A stretch of DNA of 64,000 nucleotides from Paludibacteraceae bacterium (GTDB lineage: Bacteria > Bacteroidota > Bacteroidia > Bacteroidales > Paludibacteraceae), in assembly GCA_017527495.1 (NCBI GenBank), contig JAFXPY010000002.1:1-64000 (forward strand). The letters run 5' to 3'. Each line of letters begins with the position of its first letter. Position 1 is the first letter of the stretch. Under the pieces are notes generated by a model. That model searched no databases, had not been told where the DNA came from, and worked only from the letters and a program-made list of their open reading frames with translations. Below are positions 25,898 to 33,163 of this stretch, piece after piece. The translations under genes and the position numbers were made by a program.

Positions 25898-26950
25898 ATG
25901 AAGAGATTTCTAAGAAATATCATCCTGATGAGTTTGCCGGTAGTCATAATCTGCCTTGCCTATTTGATTATGGACCCATTCAAAGTGGTGTATGATTATG
26001 ATATCTATTGTGCGCCGGGTTCGCCGTCATATATAAGTATAAATAGGTCTATGGTGTCGCAAAAAATGTTCGACAAATATCATGATTTCTACCATTGGAA
26101 TTCCTATGTCTTCGGAGGGTCAAGAAGTCTTTATTTCAGACATGATATCTGGCAACCATATCTTGACGATACATGTTCTATAACCCACATGGACGGCTTT
26201 AATGAATCGCTATATAGCGTCTATCATAAGATAAAATATATTAATGGAAAAACGCCAATAGATAATGCTTTGCTCTGTATTGACGAGGATCTATTGTATA
26301 AAACTGTAAATGAATTAGAACCTCTTTCGTGCATAACACCTGATCTTGATCCTAATTTTTCGTACTTTGAACAGCAAACGTTTTATCTCAGTGCTTTTAT
26401 GCGTAAGCCCTTAGTTGCAATAGCTTACACGTACTATCGGCTTTCGGGAAAAGTCAAGCCGTAGGTTGTCAGACTTGGTGAATTCGACACAACAATACGC
26501 TATTATGACATTCGTCACAATGAAGATGTCAATATGATAGAGGTGAAGAACTTGCCTGACTCTTTGATATACAACGACACCCGCTTGGCGATGTTCTATC
26601 AGCGACCGAACTATCAGGTTTATGGACAAAAGGTGATAGACACTACCGCACTGAGAATGTTGACTGAAATAAAAGAAATATTTGAAGCAAATAACACTGA
26701 TTACAAGGTGATTATCAATCCGACCTACAATCAAAAGAAATTATCTCTTGACGACCGGCAAATCATAGAATCGCTCTTTGGTGATAGATTGTACGATTAT
26801 TCAGGAATAAATTTCATTACACAAAATTATCACAACTATTCCGACAATCTGCATTTCCGCAAGCATGTCGCACGGCAAATCTTGAAGTGGATATACGAAG
26901 ATAATGCCCACACAATACCCGAGGGACAAACTGATTTTGATAAATTCTAA
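25898..26950 (+). pseudogene. SGNH/DltD-like paralogue (copy 2) interrupted by an amber codon
   Basis: The frame opens at ATG 25898 and reads as a full-length paralogue of copy 1 (anchor, VFGGSRS with Ser, C-terminal SDNLHF Asp/His pair, final TIPEGQTDFD). It contains one in-frame TAG at 26462-26464, after SGKVKP. Copy 1 has Tyr at the aligned position (KLYPY), so TAT/TAC to TAG is the likely event. Downstream the frame is intact and well conserved to 26950, with no other lesion. The upstream fragment alone (188 residues) lacks the Asp-x-x-His pair. The break is recent, or else an error in the sequence. TAG is an ordinary stop elsewhere in this window (aroB). Confidence 0.8.
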
Positions 26951-26966
26951 TTCTCTAAATCTGTAA

Positions 26967-27110
26967 ATGAAACTGCGATTGACAATCATATTGTCTATTG
27001 TTTTTGTAGTCTGCAGTTGCTCGACAAGTTCGTTTCGCAAGGCGCAAAACATAATTGAAAACAACAATTGGTACGCAGTTTATATGTGCGTACCAATTGC
27101 CGTTTTATGA
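26967..27110 (+). CDS. Putative 47-residue lipoprotein or gene relic
   Basis: The ATG at 26967 opens 47 codons: a signal with lipobox-like VVCSC, then a short polar stretch. The last part of the frame coincides with the terminator hairpin at 27065-27099, which is unusual for a real gene. It could be a small lipoprotein, or the surviving 5' end of a larger lipoprotein gene. Confidence 0.4.
   Translation: MKLRLTIILSIVFVVCSCSTSSFRKAQNIIENNNWYAVYMCVPIAVL
27065..27103. terminator. Bidirectional terminator between the MBOAT and feoAB operons
   Basis: A perfect 13-bp stem (CAATTGGTACGCA / TGCGTACCAATTG) with a 9-nt loop. T-rich stretches follow on both strands (CCGTTTTA on plus; TTGTTTTC on minus), and converging operons end here. 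Confidence 0.85.
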
Positions 27111-27133
27111 ATAGATATATATGCTTTGATTAG

Positions 27134-27277
27134 CTATTTCTCTCTTTTACACTCTGAGAGTAATTTACAGCCATTACAATCTTTTGTGCATGTCTGAGGA
27201 TGATTAATGCGGTATATAGTTAAATACACCGCATACGCTATTGCTAAACCAATTATTATGTAAGCTATCCAATCCAT
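27134..27277 (-). CDS. FeoB-associated Cys-rich membrane protein
   Basis: This is a 47-residue protein with one transmembrane helix (about 3-25), then a cytoplasmic tail with four Cys in a C-x3-C-x2-C-x5-C pattern (TCTKDCNGCKLLSEC). It matches the small FeoB-associated Cys-rich family, thought to help FeoB with iron handling or membrane assembly. Its ATG shares the A of the feoB TGA stop (1-nt overlap), so it is translationally coupled. A longer frame extends upstream into feoB, but this ATG gives the family's usual start. Confidence 0.88.
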   Translation of the reverse strand: MDWIAYIIIGLAIAYAVYLTIYRINHPQTCTKDCNGCKLLSECKREK

Positions 27278-29670
27278 CAAAATAAACTTGCTATTTGATA
27301 GAATATCGTACTGACAACCCATGCCAGAGTGGTGTTGTAAAGCACACTGAACCACATCCATTTCCTGCCAATCTCTTGTCGTATTGTCCCCAGGGTGGAG
27401 ATACATGGGAAATAAAGCAGAATGAACAACATCAAGGCAAAGGCCGAAATGCTTGTCATTATGGGATTGCCTGTTTTGTCTGTCATGTCTCTTAGGTGTT
27501 CTGCGAGAGGCTCTTGCTCGTCAATGATGTTCTCATCGTCAATACCGTATGTTACTGCCATTGAGGAAATAATCACTTCTTTAGCAGCGGCACCGGCAAT
27601 CAAACTTACCCCCGTACGCCAATCTTGACCAAATGGCTCAAAGACAGGCTCTATCGTTTGGCCAACCTTACCAAGATACGACTGCTCTAATTGTTGCTCT
27701 TTGTCCAAATCAGTGTTGTGAGGGAAATAGCCTAACCCCCAAATAATGATTGAGGCCAATAAAACAATTGTAGAAACGCGTTTGAGCCATTCGGATGTCT
27801 TGTCCCACATGTGGATTACTGCATTGCGGAATGTCGGGAAACGATATGGAGGCAACTCCATAACAAACGGATTGGGTTGTTCCTTGAATGATATCTTGTT
27901 GAGTACAAGCGATGTTACCACAGCAAAAAGCAATCCGATGAGATATATCGACAGCATTACCAAAGCTTGTGAGTGCGGGAAAAATGCTGCAACCAATAGC
28001 ATATAAACGGGCAAGCGCGCGGAGCAAGAGATAAAAGGAACGGTTATTATAGTCAGAATACGGTCTTTGGGGTTTTCAAGTGTTCGTGCTGCAAGTATGC
28101 CCGGCACAGAACAACCGAAACCAATAAAATATGGAATAAATGATTTGCCGTGTAGTCCCATGCGGTGCATTATCTTGTCCATGAGAAAGGCGGCACGCGC
28201 CATATAGCCGGAGTCTTCAAGTAGAGCAATAAAGAAAAATAGAATGAGAATCTGCGGCATAAATACAAGTACCGAACCACAACCGGCTATTACGCCGTCA
28301 ACAAGTAAGTCGGTCAGTGTGCCTTCGCTCATTACCGACCGGCACCAATCGCCTAAGGCCGTCATGCCCGTGTCAATCCAATCCTGGAAAAAACCACCTA
28401 CATAGAATGTCAACTCAAAGATAATGAACAAAAAAGCAAGTAAAATCGGGAACCCCAACCATTTGTTGGTTAGAATTTTGTCGAGTGCATACCCGATTTC
28501 GTTCTTTTCTCTATTGGCGTTGGCAGTGTAGGTCTCGCCCAATGCACCACGAATAAAGCCAAACTTCATGTCGGAAATAATACTTGAAGCATCTTGATTA
28601 TATGTCGTCTCAAGACGCTCACGCCACGACTTTGCCACACTGACGATTTCACTTCCATTGGCTAATTGCGAAATGCGTTTGGTTGTCATCTGGTCGTTTT
28701 CAATCAGTTTTAGTGCCACATAGCGTGGATGGTAGAGAGGGCGAACGTCTGCATTAGTATCGAGTAATTGCTTGATTCCCTTAATTGCCTGCTCTATTTC
28801 TGTGCCGTAATTGATGTGGATGTGTTTCGACACGCTTGCCTTGCCTTCGTACACCTCAACAATGGCTTCAAGCACATTGTCTATTCCCCAGCCGGTGCGA
28901 GCAACAACAGGAACAATAGGGAAACCAAGAAGTTGCGCAAGGGCATTGTGGTCTAATGTGTCGCCGCTTTTTTGCAATTCGTCGTACATATTCAGAGCCA
29001 ACACCATAGGGTGGTTGCGGTCGATAAGTTGAGTCGTGAGATAGAGGTTGCGTTCCAAATTGCCGGCATTGACAATATTGAGAACCACATCAACCGGACT
29101 ATTGTCGAGATAGTCGCGAACATACATCTCGTCTGGACTATATTCTGTAAGCGAATATGTTCCGGGCAGGTCAACAAGATTGATTGTGTAGCCCTTATGA
29201 TTGAATGTGCCTATCTTAGAATCTACGGTAACACCTGAATAGTTGCCTACTTTTTCTCTCATTCCGGCTGCATAATTGAAAAATGAAGTCTTACCGCAGT
29301 TGGGATTTCCAACAAGGGCAACAGTAATTTGTTTCCCTAATTGCTCAACTTCAGCTCTGACATGTTCCTCAATTGTCATGGTGGAATTATTTTGCTCACT
29401 ATTGAAATCAGGGTGAGCCTCGGCAGACAAATCAACAACTTCAATGCGTCGTGCCTCAGCGCGTCGCAGAGCGACATGCGAACCCATAATCTCATACTCG
29501 ATAGGGTCGGCAAGAGGAGCTTGTTTGACAACGCTCACTTTCTCACCACGTACAAAACCTAATTCCATAATACGATGGCGAAAACCTCCATGCCCATGAA
29601 CCTTAACTATAATACAATTGCCGCCAATAGGCATGTCGGCAAGCGTATGTATATTCTCTTCGTTTTGCAT
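27277..29670 (-). CDS. feoB: Fused FeoA-FeoB ferrous iron transporter
   Basis: This is a 797-residue protein. An SH3-like FeoA domain (about 5-80, RHRIMELGFVRGE) is fused to FeoB: a cytoplasmic G domain with GNPNCGKT (G1), DLPGTYSL (G3) and NMYD (G4), a helical guanine-dissociation-inhibitor region, and about 8-10 transmembrane helices with Gate motifs, including GCSVPGI. It imports Fe2+. The start is ATG 29670, because the frame upstream is non-homologous and crosses the promoter. It is divergent from recF. Confidence 0.93.
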   Translation of the reverse strand: MQNEENIHTLADMPIGGNCIIVKVHGHGGFRHRIMELGFVRGEKVSVVKQAPLADPIEYEIMGSHVALRRAEARRIEVVDLSAEAHPDFNSEQNNSTMTIEEHVRAEVEQLGKQITVALVGNPNCGKTSFFNYAAGMREKVGNYSGVTVDSKIGTFNHKGYTINLVDLPGTYSLTEYSPDEMYVRDYLDNSPVDVVLNIVNAGNLERNLYLTTQLIDRNHPMVLALNMYDELQKSGDTLDHNALAQLLGFPIVPVVARTGWGIDNVLEAIVEVYEGKASVSKHIHINYGTEIEQAIKGIKQLLDTNADVRPLYHPRYVALKLIENDQMTTKRISQLANGSEIVSVAKSWRERLETTYNQDASSIISDMKFGFIRGALGETYTANANREKNEIGYALDKILTNKWLGFPILLAFLFIIFELTFYVGGFFQDWIDTGMTALGDWCRSVMSEGTLTDLLVDGVIAGCGSVLVFMPQILILFFFIALLEDSGYMARAAFLMDKIMHRMGLHGKSFIPYFIGFGCSVPGILAARTLENPKDRILTIITVPFISCSARLPVYMLLVAAFFPHSQALVMLSIYLIGLLFAVVTSLVLNKISFKEQPNPFVMELPPYRFPTFRNAVIHMWDKTSEWLKRVSTIVLLASIIIWGLGYFPHNTDLDKEQQLEQSYLGKVGQTIEPVFEPFGQDWRTGVSLIAGAAAKEVIISSMAVTYGIDDENIIDEQEPLAEHLRDMTDKTGNPIMTSISAFALMLFILLYFPCISTLGTIRQEIGRKWMWFSVLYNTTLAWVVSTIFYQIASLF

Positions 29671-29691
29671 AAACCTAAAAATATAATTTTG

Positions 29692-29722
29692 CAAAGATAC
29701 TCCAACTTTTGCAAATACACAA
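29692..29722 (-). promoter_or_regulatory. Promoter for feoAB
   Basis: TATCTTTG (29699-29692) is the -7 box, with a TTG (29722-29720) 20 bp upstream. Confidence 0.6.
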
Positions 29723-29819
29723 TAACCACAAATGGCGAAATTTATAGACAAAATGAAGTTGCATACCAATAAATAATCAGCAGTTGCAAGTCAAATCTAT
29801 GAGCAAAGATAGCAATTAA

Positions 29820-29851
29820 TTTGCTTTTTTACAAAAAAAAAGTTAATTTTG
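29820..29851 (+). promoter_or_regulatory. Promoter for recF
   Basis: TTTG (29820-29823) and TAATTTTG (29844-29851) are 20 bp apart. The start site near 29858 precedes the ATG at 29884. Confidence 0.72.
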
Positions 29852-29883
29852 CAACCTAAATGATAGAATGATTGTTAGATACA

Positions 29884-30984
29884 ATGTTTTTGAAGCAACT
29901 CAATATTCTCAATTATCGTAATTTGCGTGAAGCAAATCTTGATTTCTCGCCAAAAATCAATTGCTTGATAGGCAGCAATGGCATGGGGAAGACTAATGTG
30001 CTTGATGCCATTTATTTCCTTTCCTTCGGAAAAAGCATTCATACAAATATCGATAGCCAGAACATAACTCATGGTGAGACTTATTTCATGCTGAAGGGAG
30101 AATATGAGCGCAAAGAACAGCCGGAACTGATTTCATGCGGTTTGAAGTCAGGGCAGAAAAAACATCTCAAACGCAACCAAAAAGAGTATCAACGACTGAC
30201 CGACCATATTGGTCTTTTCCCACTTGTAATTGTGTCGCCAAAGGACTCTGAATTGGTGGCAGGAAGTAGTGAGTTGAGACGTAAATTTATCGATGGCGTA
30301 ATATCACAAACAAATCGTGAGTTCCTGCAATATACATTGGCTTATGCTCAACTCTTGAGACAACGCAATGCCTTGCTCAAAAATGACGATTTGCAATACG
30401 ATTTGCTTGAGGTGATTGATTTGCAAATGGGGCAATATGGGACGAAAATATACGAGCAAAGACGACAATTTATCGAACAATTTATTCCGATTTTTCAAGA
30501 TTATTATTCCTTTATAGCCAATACTTCGCAAGAAATTATTTCTCTTGACTATAATTCACATCTAAGCCAAAAAGATTTGTATGATGACTTGGTCGCCTGT
30601 CGCGAGCGTGACCATATCATTGGTTTCACTACTCATGGTGTTCATAAAGACGATTTAGAAATGCTGCTTAATGACTATCCTGTTCGTCAGGTTGCATCGC
30701 AAGGGCAGCAGAAAACATTTCTCTTGGCGCTGAAATTAGCGCAATTTGAATTCCTAAAAACCTTTCATGGCTTTTGCCCATTGCTGCTGTTGGATGATTT
30801 GTTCGACAAATTAGATTCTTTGCGAGTGGCTCGTTTGGTTGAATTGGTTAATTCGGAGCGTTTTGGTCAGATATTCATCACCGATACGAATCATGCTCAT
30901 ATAGATGAAATATTGCAGCCTATTGAGCAAAGTAGCAAGATCTTTTATGTAGAGAACGGCAATGTGACAAATCAAACTAAATAG
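29884..30984 (+). CDS. recF: DNA replication and repair protein RecF
   Basis: This is a 366-residue SMC-like ATPase that helps load RecA at single-strand gaps. Walker A is GSNGMGKTN, the ABC-type signature region is SQGQQKTFLLALKLAQ, and Walker B is LLLLDDLFDKLD. The N-terminal LKQLNILNYRNL is typical. ATG 29884 is chosen over TTG 29872 because it gives the family start. Here recF is not beside dnaA/dnaN/gyrB but next to feoAB, which is usual in Bacteroidota. Confidence 0.93.
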   Translation: MFLKQLNILNYRNLREANLDFSPKINCLIGSNGMGKTNVLDAIYFLSFGKSIHTNIDSQNITHGETYFMLKGEYERKEQPELISCGLKSGQKKHLKRNQKEYQRLTDHIGLFPLVIVSPKDSELVAGSSELRRKFIDGVISQTNREFLQYTLAYAQLLRQRNALLKNDDLQYDLLEVIDLQMGQYGTKIYEQRRQFIEQFIPIFQDYYSFIANTSQEIISLDYNSHLSQKDLYDDLVACRERDHIIGFTTHGVHKDDLEMLLNDYPVRQVASQGQQKTFLLALKLAQFEFLKTFHGFCPLLLLDDLFDKLDSLRVARLVELVNSERFGQIFITDTNHAHIDEILQPIEQSSKIFYVENGNVTNQTK

Positions 30985-31032
30985 TGAGACAAAAGGATAA
31001 TTAAATACTGATAAAATCATATTTAAACAGCT

Positions 31033-32115
31033 ATGAAACGATTATTTTACACCTTTATTTTTGCAATAACAAGCGTGTTGAGTTTTTCTCAGGTTGTGAG
31101 CTTTGATTTGTCCGACACTGCTCTTTCTGCCGAAGAGGTAAAGGCCAAGACGGGTAAAGCTGTAAAGTTGATTTACCCCACGAGCATGAAAAGCAAAATA
31201 CCCGCAATGGAATGCAATGTTCAAGTAGATGGTTTAGGTCCTTTCAGTGTGGCCGAGGGTAAGCAAGTGATGTTTGCTCCGGGTAATTTGCAGTTCAATG
31301 CCGCTCTGGGTACTCATCAATGCGCCGATGGCACCACGCAAAAGGGCACATGGCGTTTTGCCGAACACCAATGGGATTATGTCGGTGATGCAAGTAATGG
31401 TAATGTCTATCACAATGGCACCAAATGCGATAATACCAAAATCTCAGAAACTTACGATGGTTGGATAGATTTGTTTGGTTGGGGTACGAGTGGTTGGAAT
31501 AGTGGTGCTGTCGCTTATCAACCATGGTCAACAAGCACGAGTGATTCCGACTATTATCCCGGCGGCAATGAAAATAATGACTTTATGGCTGAGTACGCTT
31601 ATGCCGATTGGGGTGTATATAATCAAATAGGTAGTGATGCTTCGAACGCATGGCGTACATTGACAAGCGATGAATGGTTGTATATATTTCGTGACCGTGC
31701 CGGTGCAGAGGAGTTGTTCGGATTAGGTAGCGTTAATGGTGTTAATGGCGTGATAATACTGCCTGATGTATGGAAGACACCGGATGGTTTAAACTTTGTT
31801 GCAAGTACTTCTAAGGGTTTGATGTGGATGAATAACTATTATACTATTCCGGGTGTTGATTGTTTCTCTCATAACACCTATACCTCTGAGCAGTGGAAGC
31901 AGATGGAGACTCATGGTGCGGTGTTCTTGCCTGCTGCCGGTCGTCGCAATGGCACCTATATACTCAATGCCGGTTCGTATGGCTACTTGTGGTCCGCTTC
32001 AAAATACGATGCCGTCTATTCTAAAACTATCTATTTCTATGCCGGCTACCTAAATCCGCAGAACAACTATTATAGAGACAATGGACATAGCGTGCGCCTC
32101 GTAGCTGATTTATAG
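31033..32115 (+). CDS. Secreted FISUMP-domain protein
   Basis: This is a 360-residue exported protein (signal peptide 1-19, ending SFSQ). Residues about 70-110 (GKQVMFAPGNLQF ... RFAEHQWDYVG) open a FISUMP-like (Fibrobacter succinogenes major paralogous) domain that ends with the usual YLWSAS ... HSVRLV strand pair at about 325-357. Such proteins are abundant and repeated in Bacteroidota surface proteomes; a lectin-like fold has been suggested, but function is unknown. The gene is Gly/Asn/Trp-rich, unlike its neighbours, and stands alone between recF and an AraC regulator. No consensus promoter was found. Confidence 0.8.
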   Translation: MKRLFYTFIFAITSVLSFSQVVSFDLSDTALSAEEVKAKTGKAVKLIYPTSMKSKIPAMECNVQVDGLGPFSVAEGKQVMFAPGNLQFNAALGTHQCADGTTQKGTWRFAEHQWDYVGDASNGNVYHNGTKCDNTKISETYDGWIDLFGWGTSGWNSGAVAYQPWSTSTSDSDYYPGGNENNDFMAEYAYADWGVYNQIGSDASNAWRTLTSDEWLYIFRDRAGAEELFGLGSVNGVNGVIILPDVWKTPDGLNFVASTSKGLMWMNNYYTIPGVDCFSHNTYTSEQWKQMETHGAVFLPAAGRRNGTYILNAGSYGYLWSASKYDAVYSKTIYFYAGYLNPQNNYYRDNGHSVRLVADL

Positions 32116-32161
32116 AATAAAAGACACTATTAGACCGCATTGCTGTTTCCATTGGGCTTTT

Positions 32162-32193
32162 TCAAATCTTCAAATCTTCAAATCCTCAAATCT
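32162..32193. repeat. 8-bp tandem repeat, TCAAATCT x4
   Basis: Four head-to-tail copies (the third is TCAAATCC). The array runs into the stop codon of the AraC gene. Confidence 0.85.
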
Positions 32194-33028
32194 ATCCATT
32201 CCGATATGTTTTGGGGCTTACGCCGACATGTGTTTTGAAGTATTTGTTGAAAAACATCACATTGTCGAAACCGAGTGATACTGCAATTTCTTTCACCGGT
32301 GTGTCAGTTAGTTTCAATTGCGATTTAGCATCGGTAAGTATCGTTTCGGCGATAAAGAATGCTGCTGTTTTGCCTGTAACATCTTTTATAGTTGAACAAA
32401 GGTGTGGCAGTGTTACGTGCAGTCGGTCGGCATAATAAGAGAGCTGGTGTTCTCTCTGATAGTTGGCGGCAACGAGATCAGAGAATTGTTGTGTAAGTTC
32501 TTGTTTGCGTGAGTGTGTGCGGTTTTGAGGTTGGTTGTCGCTTGCAAAATCTGATATGAGTTGCTGGATTATGTTGTACACCTGTACCATGATGGGCAGT
32601 GTCAGCATTGATGGCTCGCAATTTGACGCATCCATCATAAGGTCAATCATTGATTTGATTACTTTTTTTCTGTCGTCAGGAAGTGAAAAATATGGTTGAC
32701 GTAACTTCAATGAGTGCAAATTCATTTTGTTGCCATACACTTGTTTGTCCATAAATGAGGCAGAGAAACCTATGTAATAGACAAGTGCGTCTTCTGAAAA
32801 TTCGTGAATGAGCAGAAACGCCCCCGGTTGCACAACAATAGCATCACCTTCTTTGAATTTGTATTTTTCGATATTGATGGTGGCTTCTGCATGTCCGCTA
32901 ACCATATAGGCGAACACACCGCATTTTATTTTGCATGGAAAACGGCCGTATTGGTTGAGTATTTTGCCTGTCGCATCACCAATTAGATAATCAACAGGAA
33001 AATCAAGTAGAGGTATAGATGATTGCAT
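32192..33028 (-). CDS. AraC-family transcriptional regulator
   Basis: This is a 278-residue protein. The N-terminal half (about 15-160) is a cupin-like ligand-binding domain (SGHAEATINIEKYKFKEGDAI). The C-terminal about 100 residues form the two-helix-turn-helix AraC domain with the signature VKEIAVSLGFDNVMFFNKYFK...VGVSPKTYR. It probably acts as a ligand-responsive activator. The adjacent FISUMP gene (convergent) or a distant gene could be the target. It has its own promoter (33069-33100). Confidence 0.9.
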   Translation of the reverse strand: MQSSIPLLDFPVDYLIGDATGKILNQYGRFPCKIKCGVFAYMVSGHAEATINIEKYKFKEGDAIVVQPGAFLLIHEFSEDALVYYIGFSASFMDKQVYGNKMNLHSLKLRQPYFSLPDDRKKVIKSMIDLMMDASNCEPSMLTLPIMVQVYNIIQQLISDFASDNQPQNRTHSRKQELTQQFSDLVAANYQREHQLSYYADRLHVTLPHLCSTIKDVTGKTAAFFIAETILTDAKSQLKLTDTPVKEIAVSLGFDNVMFFNKYFKTHVGVSPKTYRNG

Positions 33029-33068
33029 AAAAAAGTATCTTTACAATGTGACTGAAAAAATTACTTTG

Positions 33069-33100
33069 CAAAGATACTAATTTTGTTCTAAAATTACAAA
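33069..33100 (-). promoter_or_regulatory. Promoter for the AraC regulator
   Basis: TATCTTTG (33076-33069) and TTTG (33100-33097) are 20 bp apart. The region is partly palindromic, with TTTGCAAA at 33065-33072. Confidence 0.7.
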
Positions 33101-33163
33101 TTATCTTAAAAAAATAGCTGTTTTTAGTTCGAAAAAAAACTGTTTTGTTGCTTATAATGAAAA

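Noticed and set aside
26462-26464. Recoded (sense) TAG in the SGNH copy 2 gene
   Set aside because: aroB and the AraC regulator gene in this window end in TAG, so it is a normal stop here. No suppressor tRNA is visible in the window. A plain nonsense change is simpler.
27278-27406. A longer reading frame for the FeoB-associated Cys-rich protein
   Set aside because: The extra residues lie inside feoB and are not membrane- or family-like. The ATG at 27277 gives the usual length and couples to the feoB stop.
33061-33100. Plus-strand promoter-like TAATTTTG (33078-33085) beside the AraC promoter
   Set aside because: No plus-strand gene follows before the convergent end of the PpdK-N gene. It is explained by the partly palindromic minus-strand promoter.
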